DNA of 64,000 nt from Rhodobium gokarnense (GCF_025961475.1 NZ_JAOQNS010000003.1:472351-536350), one strand, 5' to 3'. Positions 1 through 8,813 are shown, counted from the first letter of the stretch. The notes: a model not told the origin generated them from the sequence alone. Made by a program: numbers and translations.

Positions 1-38
1 ATATAGACGATGTCTCGGGTGCTGATGCTGTCAGGCAT
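1..38 (-). CDS. bioY: BioY biotin transporter substrate-binding subunit, 5' end only
   Basis: Only the first 12 codons lie in the window; the gene runs off the left edge. They read MPDSISTRDIVY, which resembles the N-terminus of BioY, the membrane S-component that binds biotin in ECF transporters. A GGAG sits about 11 bases upstream of the ATG. The start lies inside the 3' end of bioN in another frame. The identification rests on the short peptide and on the expected bioM-bioN-bioY order, so it is an inference. Confidence 0.55.
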   Translation of the reverse strand, partial: MPDSISTRDIVY

Positions 39-712
39 TGTTTTCTTGTCTCCGTGGATACGACGCGCGCCCGCACCCGGTCGTCCGGGGGGTCGTCGCC
101 GTCATAGAGGGATCGGGCTTCGATGGCATCGGCGACGTCGGCCGCCATCTTCAGGGTACGGATGATGAGCGGCAGGGCAAGGGCAATCGGATTGCGGCCG
201 AGGCCGCGCGCCGCCTGGGCCTCGCGGATCTGCCGGGCCTGGTCGGAAATGACCGGGATGAAGCGCAGCGCCAGCGAGAAGGCGAGCCCGACCTTGGCCG
301 GGTTGACGCCGAATCGCCGGAACGGGGAAAGCATCCGCTCGATGGTCTCGATCAGCACCTCGGTCGGCGTCGTCAGCGTGATCAGCGCGGCCATCAGAAC
401 GAGGATCGCGATCCTGAGCACGATGAGCGCGCCGAGCGCCCAGGACTCCATCAGTCCCTGGGCGACGAAGAGGATGACGAACAGCCACATCAGCGGCCGG
501 AGCTGGCGCAGCATTTCCCGCGGCCCGTATCCGGCCACGAGATAGAGCAGCAGCACGGGCGCCAGCGCGGCGGCCATCACCCGCCAGTCGCCGATGAGAA
601 CCAGCCCGGTCCCGCTCACCGCCAGCGCCAGCAGCTTGACGCCGGGCGCCAGGCGGTGAAGCGGGGACCGGGGGCGGCCGGAGTCACGGCCGTGTTCGGG
701 GGCGGCGATCAT
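1..712 (-). CDS. bioN: BioN/EcfT energy-coupling factor transmembrane protein (3' end not in window)
   Basis: This is the membrane coupling (T) subunit of an ECF biotin importer, linking the ATPase BioM to the biotin-binding BioY. At least 237 codons are open to the window edge with no stop seen. Hydrophobic segments begin near residue 25 (LLALAVSG), with more around residues 45-115. The cytoplasmic part carries the EcfT-type arginine motif AARGLGRNP near residue 179, a variant of the A-R-G signatures that contact the ATPase. The start ATG overlaps the bioM stop by four bases (ATGA), so the two are translationally coupled. The frame stays open past the bioY start, so the two genes overlap by at least 37 bases. 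Confidence 0.85.
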   Translation of the reverse strand, partial: MIAAPEHGRDSGRPRSPLHRLAPGVKLLALAVSGTGLVLIGDWRVMAAALAPVLLLYLVAGYGPREMLRQLRPLMWLFVILFVAQGLMESWALGALIVLRIAILVLMAALITLTTPTEVLIETIERMLSPFRRFGVNPAKVGLAFSLALRFIPVISDQARQIREAQAARGLGRNPIALALPLIIRTLKMAADVADAIEARSLYDGDDPPDDRVRARVVSTETRKQCLTASAPETSSI

Positions 713-1497
713 TTCATCCGCCTCACATAGTCGGAAAGCGCGCGGCAGGGCTCGTCGTCGGCGACGACGCGCCCCCCGTCGAACACCAGCACACGCTCGA
801 AACGGTCGAGCAGCGCCAGGTCGTGGGTGACGACGACCGCGGTCTGCTGCAGGCCGTCGATGACGCCGGAGACCATGCGCGCATTGCGCAGGTCGAGGAG
901 CGTCGTCGGCTCGTCGAAGACGACGCAGTCGGGCTGCAGGATAAGGACGCCGGCAAGCGCCAGAAGCTGTTTCTGGCCGCCGGAAAGGGAATGGGCCGAC
1001 TGGTGGCGCACATGGGACAGGCCGTAGCGCTCAAGCACGGTCTCGACCAGCGAGGCGCGCACGTCGCGCGGCAGCTTCAGGCCCTTGAGGCCGAAGGCCA
1101 CGTCCTCTTCCACCGTCGGGAAAACGATCTGATTGTCGGGATTCTGGAACACGAAGCCGACCTTGCGGCGCACCGCCTTGCCGGCCTTTGCCGTGTCCAG
1201 GCCGTCGATGACGACCTTGCCGGCGGTCGGCAAGAGCAGCCCGTTGAGCAGTCGCGCAAAGGTGCTCTTGCCGGATCCGTTGGCCCCGACGATGCCGATC
1301 CGCCGCTCGGTGAGAACGAGATCGATACCGCTGAGGACCTCCGCGTCGCCATAGGCGTGACGGACCGATTGGATCTCGATCCGGGTCGCCTCGAACGGCG
1401 CGTCAGGGCCGTGTCCCTCGGAAGTATGCAACCGTGCGTTCGGTGCGCCAACACTTGAAAAAGCCATTTTGCTGGTCCACTTTTCGTACGGTTGCAT
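709..1497 (-). CDS. bioM: BioM, ATP-binding subunit of ECF biotin transporter
   Basis: ABC ATPase that powers biotin uptake with BioN and BioY. It has Walker A GANGSGKST (about residues 71-79), a Q-loop in VFQNPDNQIV, the signature LSGGQ, Walker B CVVFDEP and the H-loop in VVVTHDL. The usual BioM reading begins near IEIQSVRHAYGD at residue 40, so this frame has an unusually long N-terminus. A start at 1467 is equally possible, and neither has a clear ribosome binding site. The gene begins 36 bases after the madM stop on the same strand. Biotin import is therefore probably co-expressed with the biotin-requiring malonate decarboxylase. Confidence 0.88.
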   Translation of the reverse strand: MQPYEKWTSKMAFSSVGAPNARLHTSEGHGPDAPFEATRIEIQSVRHAYGDAEVLSGIDLVLTERRIGIVGANGSGKSTFARLLNGLLLPTAGKVVIDGLDTAKAGKAVRRKVGFVFQNPDNQIVFPTVEEDVAFGLKGLKLPRDVRASLVETVLERYGLSHVRHQSAHSLSGGQKQLLALAGVLILQPDCVVFDEPTTLLDLRNARMVSGVIDGLQQTAVVVTHDLALLDRFERVLVFDGGRVVADDEPCRALSDYVRRMK

Positions 1498-1533
1498 TGG
1501 TTCGAATGTCCGGTTTGTGCTCGTTGCAGGAGT

Positions 1534-2295
1534 TTAACCAAACAGGGCGACGAGAACCATGTAGCCAATCGAAGGCACTACAAGGCAACCAAAGCCGGTG
1601 TAGAAGGTCGCGGTCATGGCACCATACGGGACGAGCCTCGGATCGGTTGCCGCCAATCCGGCTGCGGTGCCACTCGTGGTACCCATGAGCCCGCCATAGA
1701 CCGCGGCCGCTGCCGGGTTGTCGAGACCGGCCGTCTTGGCCAGGAACGGCGTCAGGATCATGACCGAGATCGACTTCACGACACCCGCGGCGACGGAGAG
1801 CGCGATCACTTCCGAGGAAGCGCCGAGCGCCGTGCCGGTGACCGGGCCGACGATGAAGGTGGCCGCGCCACCGCCGATGGTGGCCATGTCGACCGGGCTG
1901 GTGTAGCCGAAGGCATAGGCGGTCATGGCGCCGATGATCGTCGAAAGGATCATCGAGATGACCAGAGCCAGGGCACCCGGAAGGCCGGCCTTCTTCAGTT
2001 CTTCCATCTTCACGCCGAACGCCGTGCTGACGATGGCGAAGTCACGCAGCATGCTGCCGCCCATCAGGCCGATGCCCGCGAACAGCGGAACGTCGGAGAT
2101 GCCGTGCTTCTCACCGGTGACCGTGCCACCGATATAGGCCAGCACCAGACCGCAGACGATGGCGATTGCCGAACCGTGGATGCGGTTGTTGGTCAGCCTG
2201 GCGACCTTGTAGGACGCCCACATGATGATGCCGACGACGACGAAGGCCGTGATCAGCGGATATTTGGTCAGTGCTGTAGAGAGGATGTCCAACAT
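1534..2295 (-). CDS. madM: MadM, malonate transporter large subunit
   Basis: Hydrophobic protein of 253 aa, the larger of the two subunits of the MadL/MadM malonate carrier. In Malonomonas rubra this carrier couples malonate uptake to a cation. Repeated glycine-rich membrane segments are visible, for example GLMGGSMLRD and GGAATFIVGPVTG, consistent with about eight spans. The ATG at 2295 is one base after the madL stop and is preceded by GGAGCGAAG, so I chose it over the longer frame reaching 2343. The gene is followed closely by bioM. The energy coupling cannot be read from the sequence. Confidence 0.9.
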   Translation of the reverse strand: MLDILSTALTKYPLITAFVVVGIIMWASYKVARLTNNRIHGSAIAIVCGLVLAYIGGTVTGEKHGISDVPLFAGIGLMGGSMLRDFAIVSTAFGVKMEELKKAGLPGALALVISMILSTIIGAMTAYAFGYTSPVDMATIGGGAATFIVGPVTGTALGASSEVIALSVAAGVVKSISVMILTPFLAKTAGLDNPAAAAVYGGLMGTTSGTAAGLAATDPRLVPYGAMTATFYTGFGCLVVPSIGYMVLVALFG

Positions 2296-2296
2296 C

Positions 2297-2710
2297 TTAC
2301 TTCGCTCCCTTGGGCGCTTTGGCCTCAGCCGGGTTGTCGTCATCTTCCAGGGTCGACTTCGGGCTCAGCGCCGTAATCGGGCGGATGAGCAGGAAGCCCG
2401 CGAAAACCGCGCCGAGACCGGCGATGAACGCCAGCGCGCCGGCGTTGACGGCCGCAACGACGTTCTGCCGGGCCGCCATGGCCACGACGATCGGGATGTA
2501 CATCGCGCTCCAGAACAGGATGCCGTCCTGGGCCAGCTTGGAGAGCTGGTCCTTGTCCATCAGCTTGCGGGAGATAATGACGAGCAGCACCATCGCGATG
2601 CCGACACCGCCGACATTGGCGTTGATACCGACCAGATGGCCGAGCAGATAGCCCAGGAAAGTACCCACAATCATGCAGCCGCCCATGAGGGCCACACCAT
2701 AGATCACCAT
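2297..2710 (-). CDS. madL: MadL, malonate transporter small subunit
   Basis: Small membrane protein of 137 aa with about four hydrophobic spans and a charged C-terminal tail (DDDNPAEAKAPKGAK). It is the partner of MadM in the two-component malonate carrier. A strong ribosome binding site (GGAAGGAGGAAG) precedes the ATG. The start is separated from madF by 67 bases that contain a hairpin. The stop lies next to the madM start, which indicates tight co-translation. Confidence 0.9.
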   Translation of the reverse strand: MVIYGVALMGGCMIVGTFLGYLLGHLVGINANVGGVGIAMVLLVIISRKLMDKDQLSKLAQDGILFWSAMYIPIVVAMAARQNVVAAVNAGALAFIAGLGAVFAGFLLIRPITALSPKSTLEDDDNPAEAKAPKGAK

Positions 2711-2739
2711 TTCACTTCCTCCTTCCTTGGGAAGAGTGG

Positions 2740-2766
2740 AGGAGCCGGAGAATTCCGCTCCTCCTC
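2740..2766 (-). other. Intercistronic hairpin between madF and madL
   Basis: Two perfect 8-base arms, GGAGGAGC (2740-2747) and GCTCCTCC (2759-2766), flank an 11-base loop. No T-run follows in the direction of transcription, so it is unlikely to terminate. It may protect mRNA or tune the relative yield of the carrier protein and the transporter. Confidence 0.5.
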
Positions 2767-2777
2767 TTTTGTCGATC

Positions 2778-2987
2778 CTATTCGATGGTCATGATCACGC
2801 CGCCGGGCTTCAGGCGGTCGCCGGGCTTGGCGGCGATCGACTTGACGGTTCCGTCAACCGGAGACGGCGTGTTGTTCTTCATCTTCATCGCCTCGACGAC
2901 GGCCAGGTTCTGGCCCTTCGTCACGGTCGCGCCTTCCTCGACTTCGAGGGAGACAACGACCGACGGCATTTTGACTTTCACATCCAT
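2778..2987 (-). CDS. madF: MadF, biotin carrier protein of malonate decarboxylase
   Basis: A 69-aa biotinyl/lipoyl domain protein. The biotinylation motif EAMKM is at residues 32-36, making Lys35 the predicted biotin attachment site. It accepts the carboxyl group from malonyl-ACP through MadC/MadD and delivers it to MadB in the membrane. The start ATG lies inside the end of madK (10-base overlap), with AAAGGAG just upstream. The protein is only the carrier domain, with no carboxylase module attached. Lys35 is a likely substrate of the biotin ligase encoded at 8814-9659. Confidence 0.93.
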   Translation of the reverse strand: MDVKVKMPSVVVSLEVEEGATVTKGQNLAVVEAMKMKNNTPSPVDGTVKSIAAKPGDRLKPGGVIMTIE

Positions 2988-3724
2988 TGAGTGACTCCTT
3001 TTGTTGCTAAGCTGGATGTTGTTTCTGTGAAAGAGACTTCTGAAAAGGTCTCATCAGAAAATTTATTACGGTCAATAAGTTCCACTCCTGAAATGGACTT
3101 CGCCAGGAGAACTTCTGCATCCGACATATACTCGGAAAGCTTGACGCCGCAGCGTCCTTGCATATCGATTTCGGCGTCGATGGCCGTTCCGGTCCGGACC
3201 TTGAGATCGCAGATCTCCTGCCAGAACCACTGAAGCTGCTGGGCCGTCCCGGCCTGCACCAGGACGTCGAGGTCGGAGTCCGGCCGGACATAGTCGAGAC
3301 CGGTGACGACCTGCATGGCGGCCGAGCCGATGAGGCCGAGCGTGATGCCGGCGGCCGCGGCGACCTTGCGCAAGTCGATGAGCACCGGATGGACGACGCG
3401 GGGGCTGGCGCCGGCGCGCTCCATGACTTCGTAGGGCGTGACGTAGCTCTCGATCTGGTCCGCGCACACCGGGACGGCCGAGCGCACGCGCTCCTCGCCG
3501 ATGCGGAACGGGAAGGAGAACCCGATCTGGCCGCCGTCCTCGGGGCAGGCCTGTGTCGGCCGGCAGACGATGCCGGGGATGGCGTCGGCCAGGAACGCCT
3601 GCTTGACCCGGTGCGCGATCGCGGGGCCGCGCATCGGCTCCGGCAGGCCGGCAACCATCGCCGTGACCAGCTCCTTGCGGGCCGCTGCGGTCGGATAGGC
3701 AAGAACGTGGCGACGGTCGAGCAT
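2978..3724 (-). CDS. madK: MadK/MdcG-like phosphoribosyl-dephospho-CoA transferase (holo-ACP synthase)
   Basis: Protein of 248 aa that transfers 2'-(5''-phosphoribosyl)-3'-dephospho-CoA from the MadG product onto a serine of MadE. It has the MdcG hallmarks: an N-terminal RRHVLAY, and the nucleotidyltransferase-like LIGSAAMQVVTGL followed by an acidic pair in DSDLDVLV, which probably binds metal. The ATG at 3724 is two bases from the madH stop. A longer frame running to 4558 is an artefact that reads through madH. The last codons overlap the madF start. Confidence 0.85.
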   Translation of the reverse strand: MLDRRHVLAYPTAAARKELVTAMVAGLPEPMRGPAIAHRVKQAFLADAIPGIVCRPTQACPEDGGQIGFSFPFRIGEERVRSAVPVCADQIESYVTPYEVMERAGASPRVVHPVLIDLRKVAAAAGITLGLIGSAAMQVVTGLDYVRPDSDLDVLVQAGTAQQLQWFWQEICDLKVRTGTAIDAEIDMQGRCGVKLSEYMSDAEVLLAKSISGVELIDRNKFSDETFSEVSFTETTSSLATKGVTQWM

Positions 3725-3726
3725 CT

Positions 3727-4827
3727 CTATCGCCTCTTGATCCAGGTCGGGTCGGTCTTGGCCGAGCGCTGCACCTCGACCTGCGCCTGCACGAGGACGT
3801 CGAACAGGCGGGTCGATTGCGGGCCTTCGATGACGATGGGCGGAACGACGTCCGCATTGGGATCGACGATCCCCGGGACGAGTTCCAGGCGGGTCGCCGG
3901 TGCGCCGGTCTGAAGCTGCGGCGAGACCTTCACGACGCGGCTCTTGGTGCGCAGGATCGTGCGCGAGGCCTTGTCGACGGTCGAGCCGGTGCTCATCGGC
4001 GTCGCCGTGACGAAGACCTCGTATTCCGGATGGGTCCGCTCGCGGCGATAGGTGATGATGTGGCCGTCGCGGTTGCAGACATGGCCCGACGGCGAGACGA
4101 CGAAGCTGTCGCCCATCGGCAGGCCGCCGACGACCAGTTCCTGGTAGGGCTCGCCGAGCGGCGACGGCACCATGGTGATGTCGTCGCGCAGAGGCACGCC
4201 ATCCAGCGTCAGCCAGCCGAATTCCTGGCAGCCGTAAAGGTCGTGCACCTTGTAGCCGAAGGCGTCGGCGATCGGCAGCAGTTCCTCGTCGAGCGGGGTG
4301 CCGGCGACGAGGAGCACGCAGTAGCGCGGCATTTCTTCCTTCAGCCCCAGCGACACGGCCTGCTCCAGGCTGGCGCGCAGGAACGAGGATTCGCCGAGGA
4401 TGATGTCCGGATTGCGGTTGCAGGCGGCGATGATCAGCGCATCGCGGCTGGACCGCTCCAGGAAGGTCCATTCGACCTCCGAGGCGGTCAGCGCCTGGGC
4501 CGAGAAGACATTGACGAGGGGAGGATAAGTGACAAGCATCCGCGTCCCCCCCTCGCAATCGAGCCGTTTGAAGACGGCACGGGTGACGTCGGCGCGCCCG
4601 GGAAGTTCCGCGTGGGTGACGCCGACGATGTTCTGGAAAGCCGAAGAGCCGGTGGTGAAGGTCAGATAGGCAAGGTTGAAGGGCGTGTGGATCTCTTCGA
4701 TGACATGCGCCGCCGTCGGGCCGGCGATGCCCTTGTCGCCGAGGGAACGCCTCGGCATTTCGGCAAGGGTCGGCATGCCGGTGAAAAGGTCCTGCGCGTC
4801 TTCAAGGGCTTTCAATGCATCTGACAT
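3727..4827 (-). CDS. madH: MadH, acetate:ACP-SH ligase of malonate decarboxylase
   Basis: Protein of 366 aa in the position of madH of Malonomonas rubra. There it acetylates the free thiol of the carrier protein with acetate and ATP, priming the decarboxylase. The segment LYGCQEFGWLTLDG resembles the YG..E motif of adenylate-forming ligases, and MLVTYPPLVN lies in the expected upstream region, so an acyl-adenylate mechanism is plausible. It differs from the CitC type of acetyl-ACP ligase. The gene follows madD by 43 bases and precedes madK by two. The function is assigned mainly from gene order and motif. Confidence 0.75.
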   Translation of the reverse strand: MSDALKALEDAQDLFTGMPTLAEMPRRSLGDKGIAGPTAAHVIEEIHTPFNLAYLTFTTGSSAFQNIVGVTHAELPGRADVTRAVFKRLDCEGGTRMLVTYPPLVNVFSAQALTASEVEWTFLERSSRDALIIAACNRNPDIILGESSFLRASLEQAVSLGLKEEMPRYCVLLVAGTPLDEELLPIADAFGYKVHDLYGCQEFGWLTLDGVPLRDDITMVPSPLGEPYQELVVGGLPMGDSFVVSPSGHVCNRDGHIITYRRERTHPEYEVFVTATPMSTGSTVDKASRTILRTKSRVVKVSPQLQTGAPATRLELVPGIVDPNADVVPPIVIEGPQSTRLFDVLVQAQVEVQRSAKTDPTWIKRR

Positions 4828-4870
4828 TTCAACTCTCCCTTCGGCTTTCCTCGTTCGGGCAGCGCCGGGG

Positions 4871-5764
4871 TTAGCGGGCGGGGGCGTATTTGTCGGCGAC
4901 CGCCTCGAACTCCTTGTTCATCACGTCCATCACCTTCGGCCGGAGCGCGCGGCCGCCGCGTTCGGCACCGAGGGCACCGCGGCCCCACGGGCCGAGCGTG
5001 TCCTGCTTGCCTTCCGCCTTGGCTTTGCGGATGGACGCGATGTGCTCGATGATGGCCGGCCGCATGCCTTCCACCTTGTCGACCAGCGTCTCGACGCCGC
5101 CGAGGGTGTGGAAGAAGCGCGGGCCCGATGCGAACACCGGGTTGTCCTTGGACAGCTCTTCCAGGACTTCCAGGTCCTTGCGGATGATGCGCGAGACCGA
5201 GGTCAGCGGCATCACGTGGATGATGGTGCCGAAATTGGCATCGAGCGACAGGATATTGTCGGCCTGCAGGCCGTGGCACAGGAAGGCGCCGGAGACCGCC
5301 CGGCCGATTACCATGGCGACGATCGGATGGCCGGCGAGCCGGGCCTCGGCGAGCGCCAGCTGGTAGGCGCCCGTCGACTTGTTCATGCCGAAGATTTCCT
5401 CGACCTTGCCGGGGCCGTTGCCCGGGGTGTCGACGATGAGGACCAGGGCCCGCTTTTCGTCCAGCGGCTTGTCCTTGTCGGCTTCCATCGAGGCATAGAC
5501 GGACTGGGCCATCTTGTAGCCCTCCTCCATGCCGATGACGCCGGCATAGACGACCGGGAACCGTTCGTTGAACGACATGCCGTCGCTGGCGATGATGGTG
5601 ACTTCCTTGCCGTCGAGCTTGGCCGTGCCGACCGCGGCGCCGGGGCCGTAGTCGTCATCGGCGATGGTCTTGCCACCGACGGTGTTTTCTTCAAAGGTGC
5701 CCGGATCGACGATCATCTCGATCGCCTCCCGGCCCTTGCCCATCATGGTTTCTTGCGCTTCCAT
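4871..5764 (-). CDS. madD: MadD, carboxyltransferase subunit (gamma-like)
   Basis: Protein of 297 aa of the crotonase-like carboxyltransferase fold. With MadC it moves the carboxyl group from malonyl-ACP to biotin on MadF. It has glycine-rich stretches typical of the family (VVYAGVIGMEEGYKMA, IVDTPGNGPGKVEEI) and an oxyanion-type turn in VIGRAVSGAFLCHG. The gene lies 33 bases downstream of madC and is read with it as one complex. Length and content match the MdcE/MadD type of gamma subunit. Confidence 0.88.
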   Translation of the reverse strand: MEAQETMMGKGREAIEMIVDPGTFEENTVGGKTIADDDYGPGAAVGTAKLDGKEVTIIASDGMSFNERFPVVYAGVIGMEEGYKMAQSVYASMEADKDKPLDEKRALVLIVDTPGNGPGKVEEIFGMNKSTGAYQLALAEARLAGHPIVAMVIGRAVSGAFLCHGLQADNILSLDANFGTIIHVMPLTSVSRIIRKDLEVLEELSKDNPVFASGPRFFHTLGGVETLVDKVEGMRPAIIEHIASIRKAKAEGKQDTLGPWGRGALGAERGGRALRPKVMDVMNKEFEAVADKYAPAR

Positions 5765-5797
5765 GACTGTCTCCTGAAATTGACTTGTTGAACGTGC

Positions 5798-6754
5798 CTA
5801 GACCTGAAGGCGCTTGACCTGGCCGAGGAAGGCCGCCAGCGGCATGTCGGTCAGCGAGGCCGGGTTGTCGTTGCCGGCCTTGGCCCAAACGTCGCGGGCG
5901 TCCTGCGGATGCATTTCTGCGGCAAGAGCGACGCCGCGGATCTGCCGTTCAACGGTTTCGGGCGAGCCGACCCGGCGCATCTCTTCAAAGTCCGCGACCG
6001 GCAGCGGGGCGAGGTCGGCGACCTTCTCGCGGAACGCCGCGATGGTGTCGGCGACCAGGAAGTTGGCGTCCCCGATGATGTATTTGTGCCGTCCGCCGGT
6101 GGTGCGGAAGACGAGGGCGCGGTCGGAGCTGTCGAACTCCTCCTTGCCCATCTCCTGCTCGATGACTTCCGGACCGGTGAGGCCGAGGCGACCGAACTCG
6201 CTCATGATGATGACGTCCGTCGCCGCGGCGACGAAGCCCATGCCGCCGAAGCAGCCGACCTTGGAGCCGATGAGGGAGATCACCGGAACCTTGCCGCGGG
6301 CCTTCTGGAACAGGTCCATGACCTCGGCGTGGGCGAGCAGGCCGGCATTGGATTCGTGCAGCCGCACGCCGCCGGTCTCGAACGAGATCACCACGATCGG
6401 CTTTTCCTCGTCGGAAAGGTCCGGATAGTCGGCGACCAGCTTGTCGTGGAAGTCGATGGCCAGCTTGATGGTGTTGGCCATCTTGGCGCCGCTGACCTCG
6501 CCGATCGAGCCGCCGATGAAGCGACCTTCCTGGGAGACCACGAAGACCGGGGTCTTGCCGATCTTGCCGACGCCGCAGACGATGCCGTCGTCGAATTCCA
6601 CGGCATCGCCGAGCAGCACCAGGTGCGGGCTCGACAGCCGGTCGAACGGGCCGGCCAGCTCGGTGAACGTGCCGTCGTCTACGATGCCGAGGGCGCGCTC
6701 GCGCGCATTCGACTCGAGGAAGCTGTGCTCCTGCAGATCATTCCATTTGGACAT
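5798..6754 (-). CDS. madC: MadC, carboxyltransferase subunit (beta-like)
   Basis: Protein of 318 aa, the beta partner of MadD, homologous to the beta half of acyl-CoA carboxylase carboxyltransferases. Visible family features are the paired glycines of GGSIGEVSGAKM, the ETGGVRLHE segment and the SKVGCFGGMGFVAAATD turn that frames the active site. The start is 11 bases after madE, with AAGGAGG upstream. No zinc ribbon is present, unlike AccD. It acts in the cytoplasm at the membrane with MadF and MadB. Confidence 0.9.
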   Translation of the reverse strand: MSKWNDLQEHSFLESNARERALGIVDDGTFTELAGPFDRLSSPHLVLLGDAVEFDDGIVCGVGKIGKTPVFVVSQEGRFIGGSIGEVSGAKMANTIKLAIDFHDKLVADYPDLSDEEKPIVVISFETGGVRLHESNAGLLAHAEVMDLFQKARGKVPVISLIGSKVGCFGGMGFVAAATDVIIMSEFGRLGLTGPEVIEQEMGKEEFDSSDRALVFRTTGGRHKYIIGDANFLVADTIAAFREKVADLAPLPVADFEEMRRVGSPETVERQIRGVALAAEMHPQDARDVWAKAGNDNPASLTDMPLAAFLGQVKRLQV

Positions 6755-6765
6755 GATGAACCTCC

Positions 6766-7083
6766 TTAGTCCGTCGTTGCCTGGCTAAAGGCCTGACGCA
6801 GGCGCAGAAGCACGACGGCCGGCGTAGCGTTGTTGTCGTTGATCTCGATCCGGGTGTCGGAAAGGGCCGTCTCGCTGACGAATTTTTCCAGGACCCGCTT
6901 CCACAGATCGTCGAAGCCGGTGACCGGGGTGACGATGCGTACCGAGACGCCGCCTTCCAGGTCCTTCGGTTCCATCAACACTTCCATGTCGCTCGACCCG
7001 ACGACGCCGGTATGGGTCGGCACGTCGATCTTCATGGTTCCGGTGTTGAGCTTGATGTCGAATTCAACTGTGTGAAGTGCCAT
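6766..7083 (-). CDS. madE: MadE, acyl carrier protein of malonate decarboxylase
   Basis: Small protein of 105 aa, homologous to MdcC/MadE. It carries the unusual phosphoribosyl-dephospho-CoA arm on which acetyl and malonyl thioesters form. The motif GVVGSSDMEVL at residues 26-36 matches the modification site of the family, so Ser30 or Ser31 is the probable attachment residue. It has no similarity to the fatty-acid ACP and no DSL motif. It sits between madA and madC, with gaps of 15 and 11 bases. Confidence 0.9.
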   Translation of the reverse strand: MALHTVEFDIKLNTGTMKIDVPTHTGVVGSSDMEVLMEPKDLEGGVSVRIVTPVTGFDDLWKRVLEKFVSETALSDTRIEINDNNATPAVVLLRLRQAFSQATTD

Positions 7084-7098
7084 GACCTCAGATCTCCA

Positions 7099-8781
7099 TT
7101 ACCAGTTGCGGAAGCGCGAGGGCGGGTTGTAGAGACCGTTCGACCAGGTCACGAGGTCCTTCACGCTCTTGGCGGCGAGCATCGCGCGGGTGGCCCGCGA
7201 CGGGTCGACGCCGAGGTCGTCCGGGGTCTTGACGATGTTGGCTTCGCGCAGCCGCTTCGTTTCTTCCGGCTTGGCCTGCAAGCCGATGTCGGTGTAGCCG
7301 GCAACCGCGCGGATGGCCGCCATGCGGCTGTCCAGATCCGGGCACCGGTTGAGGTAGGCGATGCCTTCCTCGGTGACGATGTGGGTGAGGTCGTCGCCGT
7401 AGATCATCACCGGCGGCAGGTCGAGATTGGCGTTCTCGGCCAGCTTCCAGGCGTCGAGCTTGTCGACGAACACCGGCTGGCGTCCCTCGCCGAAGGTCTC
7501 GACGCCCTGCACCACCAGGCGCTTGCCGCGCGGCATGGTGCCGAGCTGCTGGTCGAGGCTCGGCAGTTCCTGGCCGCACTTCAGCCAGGCACCGGTCGAG
7601 TGACGCCGGCCCTTGGCATCGCAGCCCATGTTCGGGGCACCGCCGAAGCCGGCGACGCGGCTGGCGGTCGCGGTCGACGAGTTGCCGTATTTGTCGATCT
7701 GCAGCGTGCCGCCGATGAACATGTCGAGGGCGTAGTGGCCGGCGGTCTGGGCGAAGGCGCGGTTGGAGCGCAGCGTGCCGTCCGGGCCGATGAAGAAGAC
7801 GTCCGGGCGCGAGGCCACATACTCTTCCATGCCCAATTCACCGCCGAAGCAGTGGATGGTGTCGACCCAGTCCGTCTCGATCGCCGGGATCATCGTCGGA
7901 TGCGGGTTGAGGATCATGTGGGTGCAGACCTTGCCCTTCAGCCCCAGCTCCTCGCCATAGGTCGGCAGCAGCAGCTCGATCGCCGAGGTCAGGAAGCCGA
8001 TGCCGTGGTTCATGCTGGTGACGCCGTACTCGGCGTAGATGCCCTTCAGGCACAGCATGGCCAGCAGGATCTGGTTGTCGGTGATGAGGCCCGGGTCGCG
8101 GGTGAACAGCGGTTCCACGAAGAACGGCTTGGGAGACTGGATGACCGCGTCGACCCAGTCGCCGGGGATATCGACCCGCGGCAGTTCGTCGACGATCTCG
8201 TTGACCTGGGCAACGACGATGCCCTGGCGGAACTTGGTCGCCTCGACGATGGTCGGCGTGTCTTCGGTGTTGAAGCCGGTGTAGAGGTTGCCGTTGCGGT
8301 CGGCCTTGAAGGCGCAGATCAGCGAGACCCGCGGCGTCAGGTCGAGGAAGTAGCGGCCGAACAGCTCCAGATAGGTGTGGATGGCGCCGAGCTGCAGCTT
8401 GCCTTCGGATATGAACTTCGCGACACGGCCGGCCTGCGGGCCGCCGAAGGCGAAGTCGAGCTTCTTGGCGATGCCGTTCTCGAACAGGTCGAGATGGGAT
8501 GCCAGCGGCACCGCCGACTGGACCATGTGCAGGTCGTGGATCTTCGAGCGGTCGACCTTGTTGAGGCTCTCCGCCAGGAAGTCCGCCTGCTTCTGGTTGT
8601 TGCCTTCGATGTTGACGATATCGCCAGCGCGGATCACAGCTTCCAGCAGCGCTACCGTATTTTCTGAGCTGACTTCCTTGCCGGCCCCGAATAGCGGGGC
8701 GGCTGCTTCCAGCCGCGCTGCCGTATCCGCGGCGCGCTGGTTCCGTTTTTTGCGGGTTTCATCGTTGGACATTTGCGCCAT
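7099..8781 (-). CDS. madA: MadA, acetyl-ACP:malonate ACP transferase (alpha subunit)
   Basis: Protein of 560 aa, the alpha subunit that exchanges acetyl for malonyl on the carrier protein MadE. This releases acetate and loads the substrate. It matches the MdcA/MadA family over its length, with conserved NIEGNNQKQADFL near the N-terminus, FGGPQAGRVAKF, TSMNHGIGFLTSAIELLLP and IGPDGTLRSNRAFAQTAG. AGGAGG lies three bases before the ATG at 8781; a second in-frame ATG nine bases on has a more usual spacing, so the start is ambiguous by three codons. The birA-like gene precedes it by 32 bases. Confidence 0.93.
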   Translation of the reverse strand: MAQMSNDETRKKRNQRAADTAARLEAAAPLFGAGKEVSSENTVALLEAVIRAGDIVNIEGNNQKQADFLAESLNKVDRSKIHDLHMVQSAVPLASHLDLFENGIAKKLDFAFGGPQAGRVAKFISEGKLQLGAIHTYLELFGRYFLDLTPRVSLICAFKADRNGNLYTGFNTEDTPTIVEATKFRQGIVVAQVNEIVDELPRVDIPGDWVDAVIQSPKPFFVEPLFTRDPGLITDNQILLAMLCLKGIYAEYGVTSMNHGIGFLTSAIELLLPTYGEELGLKGKVCTHMILNPHPTMIPAIETDWVDTIHCFGGELGMEEYVASRPDVFFIGPDGTLRSNRAFAQTAGHYALDMFIGGTLQIDKYGNSSTATASRVAGFGGAPNMGCDAKGRRHSTGAWLKCGQELPSLDQQLGTMPRGKRLVVQGVETFGEGRQPVFVDKLDAWKLAENANLDLPPVMIYGDDLTHIVTEEGIAYLNRCPDLDSRMAAIRAVAGYTDIGLQAKPEETKRLREANIVKTPDDLGVDPSRATRAMLAAKSVKDLVTWSNGLYNPPSRFRNW

Positions 8782-8813
8782 TTACCTCCTAAAGAACGGG
8801 GTGTTCTTTACTT

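Noticed and set aside
2978..4558. A 526-residue open frame across madK and most of madH
   Set aside because: Its N-terminal half is a shadow of madH with Arg/Pro-rich out-of-frame composition. Only the last 248 residues match a family, so the gene starts at 3724.
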